Below are positions 9,315-17,955 of a stretch of DNA of 64,000 nt, one piece after another. The notes under the pieces were generated by a model. That model saw only the letters and a program-made list of their open reading frames with translations. It did not search any database and was not told the DNA's origin. The translations under genes were made by a program, and so were the position numbers. Source of the stretch: Bacillus sp. EB106-08-02-XG196 (GTDB lineage Bacteria; Bacillota; Bacilli; Bacillales; Cytobacillaceae); NCBI RefSeq assembly GCF_013396335.1, contig NZ_JABWSY010000003.1, forward strand, positions 1 through 64,000. Reading direction: 5' to 3'. The stretch's first letter is position 1; the number at the start of each line of letters is the position of its first letter.

Positions 9315-10685
9315 ATGGAATGCTATGAATTGATCATATTAGGCGGCGGACTTGCAGGAATGTGTGCAGCAGTTGAGGCTGGGGAGCAGGGCGTTAACGT
9401 CCTGCTGCTTGAAAAGCAGGATGAACTTGGCGGCAGCACGGTCCTCAGCTCAGGGTATATGGCATTTGCAGGGACGGATATGCAGGAGAAAGCAGGAATC
9501 ATTGATTCAACAGAATCACTATTAGCTGACATGGTGGAAGTTGGCGGTGGGGTAAATGATCAAACCCTAGTTGCAGCTTATGGCAAGCAGCAGCTAGAAA
9601 CCTATCAATGGCTGGTTGACCACGGTGTTGAGTTCAGATCGTTGGAAGCGGTAAGTGGTCATAGTGTTCCACGTGGGCATATTATTGATCCTCATCAAGC
9701 AATCCAGTCCTTATACCGAAGGGTTAAGCAGTTACCAAACGTGACAATTTGCTTTAATGCTCCAGCACGAAGACTACGTAAGAATGCTGAAGGTCGGATT
9801 GATACGGTATTATATGAGGCCGAAGGTGCAGAGAAACAAGCGCTCGCGACTAAAGGGGTATTAATTGCCTCTGGAGGGTTTGCTAAAAGTGAAGAGCTGC
9901 TTGGTCATTTTGCACCGCAATTAAAGGGAGCATTAAGGATAGGTGGTGCTGGGAACCACGGTGACGGAATTCGGATGGCTTGGGAACATGGTGCATGGGT
10001 CCAGGATCTGCCGTATTTAAATGGAACGTACGGTTTCCATCCAAGTGCAGCAGGACCGGTAAAGTCGCAGGGCTTGGCTTTTTACAAAGGTGCAATTATG
10101 GTTAATCAGTTTGGCAGAAGATTCGTTAATGAGTCTATTTCTTATAAATTATTAGGTAAGGCAGCTTTCGAGCAGCCGGAGCAGATTAGTTATCAGGTTT
10201 GGGATCAGACTGTCATGGATAAGAGTGTATTTGATGATCCCCTCTATGACTTTGAATTGTTAAAAAGACGCCGACTGCTATACAAGGCTGATACCTTGGA
10301 GGAATTGGCAGATTGCATTGATGTTCCAATAGAAGTATTGGAAGATACCATTTCTAGATATAATCAAGGTGTTCTTAACGGAGAAGATCCAGACTATGGC
10401 AGAAATTCTTTGACACATAACTATGGAAAACCAACACCAATTGAAAAAGCCCCATTCTATGCATTCGAATCAACGGTCGCTATGCTGGCAACCTATGCAG
10501 GTGTGTCTGTCAATGCTGAAGCCCAGGTAGTAAATTCTTTCGGTGAGCCGATTCCAGGATTGTATGCAGCGGGAGAAGTAACTGGAGGATTCCATGGGGC
10601 CGGATACATGACGGGAAGTTCGTTGGGGAAGGCAGCTGTATTTGGAAGAATAGCAGTTAGGCAGGCATTAGCAGAAAAGCAGTGA
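9315..10685 (+). CDS. FAD-dependent oxidoreductase (FAD_binding_2; third paralogue)
   Basis: A 456-residue flavoprotein of the fumarate reductase/ketosteroid dehydrogenase family. N-terminal LIILGGGLAGMCAAVEAGEQG and LLLEKQDELGGST bind FAD, and C-terminal GLYAAGEVTGGFHGAGYMTGSSLGKAAVFG closes the site. It follows the HbpS-type gene by 6 bases. It is the last gene before a 52-bp repeat array, so it may end the transcription unit. Like its two paralogues it most likely adds or removes a double bond conjugated to a carbonyl; no quinone- or haem-binding partner is encoded beside it. Confidence 0.82.
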   Translation: MECYELIILGGGLAGMCAAVEAGEQGVNVLLLEKQDELGGSTVLSSGYMAFAGTDMQEKAGIIDSTESLLADMVEVGGGVNDQTLVAAYGKQQLETYQWLVDHGVEFRSLEAVSGHSVPRGHIIDPHQAIQSLYRRVKQLPNVTICFNAPARRLRKNAEGRIDTVLYEAEGAEKQALATKGVLIASGGFAKSEELLGHFAPQLKGALRIGGAGNHGDGIRMAWEHGAWVQDLPYLNGTYGFHPSAAGPVKSQGLAFYKGAIMVNQFGRRFVNESISYKLLGKAAFEQPEQISYQVWDQTVMDKSVFDDPLYDFELLKRRRLLYKADTLEELADCIDVPIEVLEDTISRYNQGVLNGEDPDYGRNSLTHNYGKPTPIEKAPFYAFESTVAMLATYAGVSVNAEAQVVNSFGEPIPGLYAAGEVTGGFHGAGYMTGSSLGKAAVFGRIAVRQALAEKQ

Positions 10686-10784
10686 TTTAATTTTTTGTGA
10701 TTGGAGGAACGAAGATATATTGGAGAACTCCATTTTATTTTTAAAAAGGCTTTTTTTGGCATAGATTGATGTTACTTAAGGTTC

Positions 10785-11044
10785 CTTAAGGACAAATCAG
10801 ATGTCCCGTCAGAAGGATTAGTCCTTAATCAAGGGTCTTAAGGACAAATCACACTGCCTGTCAGAAGGATTAGTCCTTAATCAAGGGTCTTAAGGACAAA
10901 TCACACTGCCTGTCAGAAGGATTAGTCTTTAATCGAGGGTCTTAAGGACAAATCACACAACTCGTCAGAAAGATTAGTCCTTAATCGAGGGTCTTAAGGA
11001 AAATCGCACATCCCGTCAAAAGGATTAGTCCCTAATCCAGAGTC
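10785..11044. repeat. tandem array A: five units of 52 bp
   Basis: Five head-to-tail copies start at 10785, 10837, 10889, 10941 and 10993, each with CTTAAGGACAAATC near its start and AGTCCTTAATC near its end. TTAAGGAC and GTCCTTAA form 8-bp inverted arms, spaced about 9 bases between adjacent units. The array fills most of the 425-bp gap between the third flavoprotein gene and the racemase-fold gene. No open frame of note is inside. Copies are not identical, with scattered substitutions and one deletion in the fifth. Confidence 0.9.
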
Positions 11045-11110
11045 TTGTACAAAAGCATCAAAGTTTATGAAATATCCATATACAAATCTATGAAAAAGGA
11101 GGTCTTCTGT

Positions 11111-11956
11111 ATGAAAATTTGGCATCAAAGTCTTACAACTATTGACCGGGTTCCCCATTATCGGGATGCAATCATCAAACATGTTAGCAGAATTGCTCGC
11201 CCGGATGTCGAAGTGGTTTTACATGGTATGTCAGAAGAGACGTATCCTTCCCACTACCCTGGAATTTTTATTACCCATTCCTACCTGCAAAATCTCCACC
11301 GGGAACAGTTCGTACGAGCTGCACTTACAGCTGAAAAAGCCGGGTACGATGCAATGTTCATTGCAACCATACCGGACGTAGGGCTTTTAGAAGCACGTAC
11401 GTTGGTAGATATTCCTGTGGTGGGGTATGGTCAAGCCTCCTTCCATATGGCATCCATGCTTGGGGACCGTATAGGAGTAGTAAATTTCCTAGCTCCATTA
11501 GCAGATCAACTCCGTCAGAATGCTGAGAAGTACGGATTAGGAGGAAAACTTGGTCCAATCGCTCAAACTGAGGTGGGCTTTGACGACATTATGGCCGGTT
11601 TCAATGACCCTGAACCGATCATCGAATCCTTCAAAAAAGCAGCGGAGCTGGCTATCGCAGAGGGAGCCGATGTGATCATCCCGGGCGAGGGTCCGATGAA
11701 TGTCTTTTTAGCTACACATGGAATTTCTAGAATTGGTGATGTACCAGTGGTTGATTCCTTTGCGGCTGGAATCAAGATGTGCGAGTCACTTGTAGATTTG
11801 CGCAAAAATTCCGGTGTCTATATGACCCGTCGTGGATTCTACAATGCAAAGCCACCTGTTGAGGCAGTGGAAAGACTAAGAGAAATGTACGGACTCATAC
11901 CTTCTCCTCATCCTAAAGACGACAAAGGGCTATCCGTTAAAGGAATAGGAGTTTAA
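11111..11956 (+). CDS. Asp/Glu/hydantoin racemase-fold protein lacking both catalytic cysteines
   Basis: A 281-residue protein with the two-domain fold of the Asp/Glu racemase superfamily (hydantoin racemase, maleate isomerase, arylmalonate decarboxylase). The motif that normally reads CFxDPGL is IATIPDVGL, with Thr86 at the cysteine position, and the second motif, normally GCAGM, is PGEGPM with Glu193 at the cysteine position. A two-cysteine racemase mechanism therefore seems impossible; hydrolysis, decarboxylation or isomerisation by another mechanism is more likely. The ATG with AAGGAGG 9 bases upstream is preferred to an in-frame start at 11045 that has no ribosome-binding site. It precedes the ETF genes. 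Confidence 0.72.
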   Translation: MKIWHQSLTTIDRVPHYRDAIIKHVSRIARPDVEVVLHGMSEETYPSHYPGIFITHSYLQNLHREQFVRAALTAEKAGYDAMFIATIPDVGLLEARTLVDIPVVGYGQASFHMASMLGDRIGVVNFLAPLADQLRQNAEKYGLGGKLGPIAQTEVGFDDIMAGFNDPEPIIESFKKAAELAIAEGADVIIPGEGPMNVFLATHGISRIGDVPVVDSFAAGIKMCESLVDLRKNSGVYMTRRGFYNAKPPVEAVERLREMYGLIPSPHPKDDKGLSVKGIGV

Positions 11957-11992
11957 AACGAAAAAGTGAACAAATAGAGAGGTGAAATTGAA

Positions 11993-12787
11993 ATGCACAT
12001 CGTTGTCTGCCTTAAACAGGTTCTAGACCCGGAAATTACACCAAAATATTTTAAAATAGATCCCGAGACGAATCGTCCTGAAAATTGTGACACTGATTTG
12101 GTACTCGACTCGTTTGCCGAGAATGCACTTGAACTAGCTGTTCAGCTTCGTGATAAGGTTCCTGGAGCTACTGTAACAGCACTTTGTCTAGGTGATGAGG
12201 AATCGGAGGAGGTACTACGTAGGGCTCTCGCCTTTACTGCGAATGCAGCTGTAAGGGTGTGGGAGGAAGAATGGGAGAATCTAGACGGACAGGCAGTTGG
12301 CCATATTCTAGCACAAACCATTAAGTCCTTAGGTGGGGCACAACTAGTGCTGACAGGTTACCAAGCAAGTGATATCGAGGAAGGTCTCGTTGGACCTGTG
12401 ATGGCTGAAGAACTAGGAATTCCTTGCGTGACACTTGTTTCAGATCTTGAGGTGGAAGAGAATAGTGCAAAGGCTACTGTTGAAGTTGAAGGTGGATATG
12501 CGGTTGTTAGTGTTCCATCTCCTGCGGTATTTACCATCATAAGCTCTGAGACAAACGTTCCAAGGCTTCCGAAGGTCAAGGATATTAGACTTGCGAGAAG
12601 TAAACCAATTGTGCTATTAGAATCAGATGATCTTAATCTTGATCATGAGCGCTGTCAACCAGGTGTTAAGCTGGAGCGGGCATACGTCCTGAATAAGGAA
12701 GTTGCTTGCGAGGTCCTGCCTGGTGATGATGGTGCTGATCTTGCTAGTGAATTAGCTGATAGGCTATTGGCACTCAAGCTTTTATAG
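11993..12787 (+). CDS. etfB: electron transfer flavoprotein beta subunit
   Basis: A 264-residue ETF beta (FixA) subunit. It starts with MHIVVCLKQVLDPE, and TGYQASDIEEGLVGPVMAEELGIPCVT is the AMP-binding and partner-recognition region. With ETF alpha it takes two electrons from a flavin dehydrogenase and passes them to the respiratory chain. It lies 13 bases upstream of etfA and shortly after the racemase-fold gene, in the same direction as the flavoprotein cluster. The housekeeping etfBA pair is presumably elsewhere, making this a pathway-specific copy; that is inference. Confidence 0.92.
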   Translation: MHIVVCLKQVLDPEITPKYFKIDPETNRPENCDTDLVLDSFAENALELAVQLRDKVPGATVTALCLGDEESEEVLRRALAFTANAAVRVWEEEWENLDGQAVGHILAQTIKSLGGAQLVLTGYQASDIEEGLVGPVMAEELGIPCVTLVSDLEVEENSAKATVEVEGGYAVVSVPSPAVFTIISSETNVPRLPKVKDIRLARSKPIVLLESDDLNLDHERCQPGVKLERAYVLNKEVACEVLPGDDGADLASELADRLLALKLL

Positions 12788-12800
12788 GAGGATTTCAACT

Positions 12801-13781
12801 ATGTCGAGAATTCTTGTATTTGCAAATCAACAGGGGGATGGATTGAGTTCAGGTGCCAAGGAAGCGCTAGCATTTGGCAGTCGCTTGGCTAGTTCAACTG
12901 GCGGCGAAGTTCGTTCTGTCACACTTGGACCCTTCGCTGAGGCCGGCGCTAAGGAAGCAATAGCTAGTGGGGCAAGCATCGCTTACACCATTGCTAATCC
13001 TTTGTTAGCTGAATATGATGTTGAACTGTTTGTGAACAGCATCCATACAGTTTTTCAACAGTCTGGAGCCGATATCCTTATCCTGTCCTTCGACAAAATG
13101 GGGAAGGATTTAGTAGGCAGATTAGCTACACGCACTGGCGCATCTGCTATTACGGAAGTAGTTGATTTTCATACCAGCAACGACAAACTAACATGGGTTC
13201 GCCCAATCTATGGTGACAAGGCATACGGGGAATACACTACAACCCGTTCTAAGGTGGTAGTTGGTCTCCGCCAAAAGAGTCAGGAGTTAGCGGAGTTTGA
13301 CGAGACAGCAACGGGTGAAATCATTCCAGTAGATTATTCTCCTTCAGAAGAGATAATTGTAACGAAATTAGTTGTGAAGATTCAGTCGGCTTTGTCAGAT
13401 ATTCGGCTCGAAGATGCGTCAATTATTGTTTCTGGTGGACGAGGTATCGAAGGTGCTGAGGGCTTCAATATGCTTCATACACTGGCAAACTTACTGGGAG
13501 GTACTGTTGGTGCTTCGCGAGCAGCCTGTGATGCGGGCTGGGTTCCTTCTAATCTTCAAGTGGGGCAGACTGGTGCAGTTGTGGCTCCAGACCTTTATAT
13601 TGCTGTAGGCATTTCAGGTGCCAGTCAGCATTTAGCAGGTATTACAAATGCAAAAACTGTTGTTGCGATTAATACAGATGCCGAGGCTCCAATCTATAAA
13701 AGAGCAAATATAGGAGTCGTAGCTGATTATAAGACTGTCATTCCGGCACTAACTGAAAAATTAAAAAAAGTCCTAGTATAA
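12801..13781 (+). CDS. etfA: electron transfer flavoprotein alpha subunit
   Basis: A 326-residue ETF alpha (FixB) subunit. The C-terminal FAD domain is intact: SGGRGIEGAEGF, GASRAACDAGWVP, QVGQTGAVVAPDLYIAVGISGASQH and VVAINTDAEAPI are the standard FAD-binding blocks. The ATG follows AGGAGG. Together with etfB it forms the electron outlet for one or more dehydrogenases, the best in-window candidate being the acyl-CoA dehydrogenase-fold protein at 3684-4880. No ETF:quinone oxidoreductase gene is present. Confidence 0.93.
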   Translation: MSRILVFANQQGDGLSSGAKEALAFGSRLASSTGGEVRSVTLGPFAEAGAKEAIASGASIAYTIANPLLAEYDVELFVNSIHTVFQQSGADILILSFDKMGKDLVGRLATRTGASAITEVVDFHTSNDKLTWVRPIYGDKAYGEYTTTRSKVVVGLRQKSQELAEFDETATGEIIPVDYSPSEEIIVTKLVVKIQSALSDIRLEDASIIVSGGRGIEGAEGFNMLHTLANLLGGTVGASRAACDAGWVPSNLQVGQTGAVVAPDLYIAVGISGASQHLAGITNAKTVVAINTDAEAPIYKRANIGVVADYKTVIPALTEKLKKVLV

Positions 13782-13834
13782 TATAAAGAAGCGTTAAAAA
13801 GGTAATAGGTGCCTAATAAGCCTCTAAAATAAAA

Positions 13835-13866
13835 ACAACCACCTAACCAATTGGCAGGGTGGTTGT
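13835..13866 (-). terminator. terminator between etfA and the PL11 lyase gene
   Basis: Inverted arms ACAACCACC and GGTGGTTGT with a 14-base loop lie between two converging genes. On the minus strand the stem is followed by TTTTTATTTT, a good U tract, so it terminates the lyase transcript; the plus-strand side lacks a clear T run. Confidence 0.75.
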
Positions 13867-13882
13867 AATTAATATTAAGCCG

Positions 13883-16447
13883 TTATTTTAATTCCAACAT
13901 GTCAATTAATAATTGAGCTTTGTGTGTCAAGTTCAGTTTTGCACTAGTAGAGATGTAAGCAGCGTTACTTTTATTGTTAATTTCTGATATATATTTCTCG
14001 ATGAATTTTAGTGCTTGATCATCAGACCCTTTTTCCAAGTGGTGTTCTGCTTGTTTGAATGAATTTTCTAATTTGGAAGCTAACGGTCCAGTCAATTCTT
14101 TATTTAAATTATATTCTGCCATTGTTTTTTCCAAAACTGACATCAAACCTGGTGTCGAAAGATTTGGAATAGGGACCTTTGCCCAATCAGTATCACTTCC
14201 GAAGTAAAAGCTTGTATAGGAAGGCTGATTATAGGTTGTACTTTGTCTTGCCACCTCTACACGGTATTGAGCATCATGCATCAACGTATACAATTTGTGG
14301 TCAGTCACCTCAGTACTTGTGTAAATACGAATCGCTGAACTATCAGCTGTTCTGACTAGAAGTTCTTCTCTCCAGTCACCCATGATGTCTGCAACTAAAC
14401 TTGGGTTACCCTTTGTGCCGTTATTAGTTCTAGTACCCACTGCTGTAAGAACTCTGCCTTTCTGCCAGTCTTCAATAGTGGTATCTGCATTACCTGAGCC
14501 ATCTACAATTTGAGTAGTCATATCAGCGGCCCATTTAATATTCATATTTGTGCCAGGTGCAGTGGAAGAAATTTTTTCGCCTGCTGCTGTCCATAATCCT
14601 ACACCTGTATTAGCCCAAGTTTCTAAACCAGGCTGGGATGGATCTATATCACCGACCATTCCTCGTCCTGTATCCCTGCCGGTATAGCCTCCATAAAGAA
14701 TTTCCCCTGTTTTAGCATCCCGTAATGAATAACCGTAAGGAGCCCATGCACCGCCTTCATGTACCATAAAGATTTCCATTCCCGGCCTGTTTGGATCAAT
14801 ATCGGTTACGTGCATCGCATCTCCATGGCCAAGTCTGGCTGTGGTTCCAGGTGCTCCACTTTCTGCAGGCATTGTATCCATTGAACTGTATAACAAGGAG
14901 CCATCATCATCAATAGTCGCACTGCCGTATACGATTTCTTGTTTGCCATCGCCATCAACATCTGCTGCACTCAGCGAGTGTGCACCTTGAGTTGTCAGGG
15001 CACCAAATTCCGGATCAGTCCCGTCTCTGCCATGTGGCCCATCATTAAATGGATTTGTCATTGGTGTCCATCCGCTGTCAACAGTCCAATTTTCTTTTAG
15101 TTCTTTACCATCCCAGCTATATGTAACGAGATTGGCTCTTGTGTAATAGCCGCGGGCAAACACGGCGTATGGCTTTTCACCATCAAGGTACGCAACATTC
15201 GCAAGGAAACGGTCGACACGGTTACCTGGTTCAATTCTAGACATGGCATAATCGCCCCACATCAGGCCATCATCATGTCTGCCTGGTTTGTAATCAATTG
15301 TATCCATTTCTTCGCCCGTTTCACCATTGAAGACCGTTAAATACTCTGGACCCTCTAAAATAAAGCCTTCAAACGCACGTAAATTATTCCGGGAACTTCG
15401 ACCTGGTGCATATTCATCGATGAAATAATCTGTTAAACTCTCAGCATCCGCTTTTGATAATGGATAGCTGTATTGATTATCAATACCAAAGGCTTCTTCA
15501 AGCGTGCTTGGCCAATTTCCGTTCACCACTTCTTCATGCTCATGCCAGCCCATAAACATTTTTACAACATGATTATAATAGTCTTCGCTGCTCATCCGGT
15601 AATCATCTTCATTACTATATCCAGCATCGATATCCTTTTGAGGCATGGTAATAAATTTTTCAGAGGTGACATTTCCTTCTTTATCAAACTTAACAATCTT
15701 AGTACCAGGTGCAGTTTTGAACATAATTTCGGATTTGCCGTCACCATCAAAATCATAAACTAAGAACTGGGTATAATGTGCACCAGAACGAATATTAACG
15801 CCCAAGTCTATCCGATATAATAGAGTCCCATCAAATTTATAACAATCAATATAGGTGTTGCCGGTGTATCCTACCTGCGAAACGTCCTTTGAGTTGGAAG
15901 GATCCCACTTAACAAAATACTCATATTGTCCGTCTCCATCAACGTCTCCGACACTCATATCATTTGCAGAATAGGTATAATTCCCACCTGCAGGAGTGAC
16001 ACCATCAGCTGGTTTCTTAAGCTGTAAATCAACATAGGATTGCTTCCAAGGTGTAATAGTAGAACTTTGATCCAGCTCTTTTCCATCTAATACGGAACGA
16101 ACATAATAGCGGGAATCGGAGTCGCCATCTTGATCTACAATGTTGGTGCTGTCTTCAACACTTGCAATCAAATTACCATCACGATATACATTGAAGTTGA
16201 CACCTGTTAATCCTGTTTCAGAATAACTTTTTGCCTCATTAGCTAATAATCTCCAGCTTAGGAATACTCCCTCAGAAGTTGGTGCAGCAATTAAGCCTCT
16301 GTCGAGATACTCTAATTGGATGCCTGCTAGATTACTAGGTACATTGTTTTTCTGGACCTCAACAGCAGATACACCAGAAACACCTGTTAATAAGAGGGGC
16401 AATGCTAAAGCAGTGGATAATACTTTCTTTGTAAAAGTCTTCTTCAA
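13883..16447 (-). CDS. secreted rhamnogalacturonan lyase, polysaccharide lyase family 11, with C-terminal FIMAH-type domain
   Basis: An 854-residue secreted protein. Residues 1-29 form a signal peptide (KK-rich, then a hydrophobic core, cleavage near VSA). The body matches PL11 (YesW/YesX), which cleaves the rhamnogalacturonan I backbone by beta-elimination; repeated acidic DVDGDGxxE and DFDGDGKSE motifs are the calcium-binding loops of its beta-propeller. The last about 75 residues (LASKLENSF, AEHHLEKG, LINMLELK-like end) form a helical FIMAH-type module often appended to secreted hydrolases. It starts with TTG behind GGAGG. It is divergent from the intracellular GH105 gene, so extracellular depolymerisation feeds the uptake and hydrolysis genes to its right. 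Confidence 0.93.
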   Translation of the reverse strand: MKKTFTKKVLSTALALPLLLTGVSGVSAVEVQKNNVPSNLAGIQLEYLDRGLIAAPTSEGVFLSWRLLANEAKSYSETGLTGVNFNVYRDGNLIASVEDSTNIVDQDGDSDSRYYVRSVLDGKELDQSSTITPWKQSYVDLQLKKPADGVTPAGGNYTYSANDMSVGDVDGDGQYEYFVKWDPSNSKDVSQVGYTGNTYIDCYKFDGTLLYRIDLGVNIRSGAHYTQFLVYDFDGDGKSEIMFKTAPGTKIVKFDKEGNVTSEKFITMPQKDIDAGYSNEDDYRMSSEDYYNHVVKMFMGWHEHEEVVNGNWPSTLEEAFGIDNQYSYPLSKADAESLTDYFIDEYAPGRSSRNNLRAFEGFILEGPEYLTVFNGETGEEMDTIDYKPGRHDDGLMWGDYAMSRIEPGNRVDRFLANVAYLDGEKPYAVFARGYYTRANLVTYSWDGKELKENWTVDSGWTPMTNPFNDGPHGRDGTDPEFGALTTQGAHSLSAADVDGDGKQEIVYGSATIDDDGSLLYSSMDTMPAESGAPGTTARLGHGDAMHVTDIDPNRPGMEIFMVHEGGAWAPYGYSLRDAKTGEILYGGYTGRDTGRGMVGDIDPSQPGLETWANTGVGLWTAAGEKISSTAPGTNMNIKWAADMTTQIVDGSGNADTTIEDWQKGRVLTAVGTRTNNGTKGNPSLVADIMGDWREELLVRTADSSAIRIYTSTEVTDHKLYTLMHDAQYRVEVARQSTTYNQPSYTSFYFGSDTDWAKVPIPNLSTPGLMSVLEKTMAEYNLNKELTGPLASKLENSFKQAEHHLEKGSDDQALKFIEKYISEINNKSNAAYISTSAKLNLTHKAQLLIDMLELK

Positions 16448-16500
16448 ATTTGTTATCCTCCTTCATTTTTTTTGATACGGTTCTTCATAAAAGATAAGAA

Positions 16501-16523
16501 TGAACACGCTTACAAAAATTATA
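16501..16523 (-). promoter_or_regulatory. cre site overlapping the putative start of PL11 lyase transcription
   Basis: TGAACACGCTTACA (16501-16514) matches the CcpA cre consensus at all but one position. On the minus strand it follows a TATAAT -10 box (plus-strand ATTATA at 16518-16523) by 4 bases, so it covers the likely transcription start. CcpA bound here would repress the lyase in glucose. The -35 is weak, suggesting an activator. Confidence 0.65.
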
Positions 16524-16845
16524 TTTTAAATATTCCGAAAACCGAATTTAATAATCAGTTCTCTTTATCAAAAAAACAGTGCTATCTAGTAAGAAATACC
16601 ACCGAGTATGTCTATTTTCATAGACTAAATGACCTATTAGACTACAAGTTGGATTATCATCATCAATTCTCCATGAAAAAACCGCTAAATAGAACGAGTG
16701 AAAACACTGTTTTTTAATAAATAAAAACTGAATTTTACATTAAATACTTAAATTAGTTTAAATATAATGAAACTGTATACCCTGGAAATCTTTTTTTTAA
16801 AATTAACCTTACCAATTTTCACTACATAAGAGGAGGAAATCATAA
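16524..16845. other. divergent promoter region between PL11 lyase and GH105 genes
   Basis: An AT-rich stretch without a convincing gene. A TATAAT -10 candidate for the rightward operon is at 16763-16768, but its -35 is poor, in line with activation by the YesMN-type system encoded downstream. An 81-codon frame (16472-16717) crosses this region and the lyase promoter, has no good ribosome-binding site and resembles nothing I recognise. Confidence 0.4.
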
Positions 16846-17931
16846 ATGCATAGACTTGAAATTGAACAGAAAATTGAACTCTTGATTGATAACTTAATTA
16901 ACCTAAACGATCCAGACGGGAAATATGCGATACCGCTGGCTGATGGCAGAAAAATTGATAATAAGAGCTTTAACTATTGGGAATGGACAGCAGGTGTAGG
17001 CCTTTATGGAATGATGAAATATTATAAATTAACCAAAAAGGAAGAAGTATTAACTATTATTGTAAAGTGGTTTGATGATCAGTTTAAAGAACCTCCTGTC
17101 GAAAAAAATGTTAACACGATGGTACAAATGTTAACGCTTGCATACCTGTATGAAGAAACAGGGAATCCAACCTATCTTCCATACCTAGAAACCTGGGGTG
17201 ACTGGCTGTACTACGATATGCCAAGAACTAAGGATGGCGGCATCCAGCATGTTGTTTTTGGAAATGAAAATTATCAGCAACTATGGGATGACACGTTAAT
17301 GATGAGCGTACTGCCTTTAACAAAAATTGGTTTATTGTTAAATAAACCGGAATATGTCGAAGAGGCTAAAAAACAATTTTTGATACATATAAAGTATTTA
17401 TTTGATAAGAAAACTGGATTATGGTTCCATGGGTGGACATTTGAAGGAAATCACAATTTTGCAGAAGCATTATGGGGGCGTGGAAATTCTTGGGTAACGA
17501 TTGCGATTCCTGAATTCCTGGATTTAGTAGAATTAAATGAAAAGGATCCCGTTCGTCAAATCCTGATTGATACGTTAGAAAGACAATTAGAAGCACTTGA
17601 AACATGCCAAAATGAAAACGGTTTATGGCATACCCTGCTGCTCGATCCAACCTCCTATGTTGAGGCATCCTGCACAGCTGGTTTTGCTTTTGGAACATTA
17701 AGATCGGTCCGTAAACGCTATGTTGGAAAGAAATACATGGATATGGGATTAAAGGCCATTAAGGCTGTTATTGAAAATATAGATGAAACTGGAGAGTTAC
17801 AGCATGTATCAGCTGGAACAGCAATGGGGGAAACACAAGAGTTTTACAAGCAAATCCCTGTCACAGCTATGCCGTATGGACAATCAATGGCGATTCTATC
17901 ACTAGTAGAATACTTACATTACAGAATATAA
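16846..17931 (+). CDS. unsaturated rhamnogalacturonyl hydrolase, GH105 (YteR/YesR-like)
   Basis: A 361-residue cytoplasmic (alpha/alpha)6-barrel protein of GH105. These enzymes hydrate and release the unsaturated galacturonyl residue from the oligosaccharides made by rhamnogalacturonan lyase. The catalytic Asp is in QLWDDTLMM (Asp149), and WGRGNSW and YVEASCTAGFAFG are other family blocks. No signal peptide is present, so it acts after import. AGAGGAGG precedes the ATG. It is the first gene of the long rightward pectin operon, and a second, diverged GH105 gene lies at 20219. Confidence 0.93.
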   Translation: MHRLEIEQKIELLIDNLINLNDPDGKYAIPLADGRKIDNKSFNYWEWTAGVGLYGMMKYYKLTKKEEVLTIIVKWFDDQFKEPPVEKNVNTMVQMLTLAYLYEETGNPTYLPYLETWGDWLYYDMPRTKDGGIQHVVFGNENYQQLWDDTLMMSVLPLTKIGLLLNKPEYVEEAKKQFLIHIKYLFDKKTGLWFHGWTFEGNHNFAEALWGRGNSWVTIAIPEFLDLVELNEKDPVRQILIDTLERQLEALETCQNENGLWHTLLLDPTSYVEASCTAGFAFGTLRSVRKRYVGKKYMDMGLKAIKAVIENIDETGELQHVSAGTAMGETQEFYKQIPVTAMPYGQSMAILSLVEYLHYRI

Positions 17932-17955
17932 AAAGAATTATAGGTGGGGATGTAA

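Noticed and set aside
16472..16717. An 81-codon plus-strand frame between the PL11 and GH105 genes.
   Set aside because: It covers the lyase promoter and cre site, has no good ribosome-binding site and no recognisable domain.
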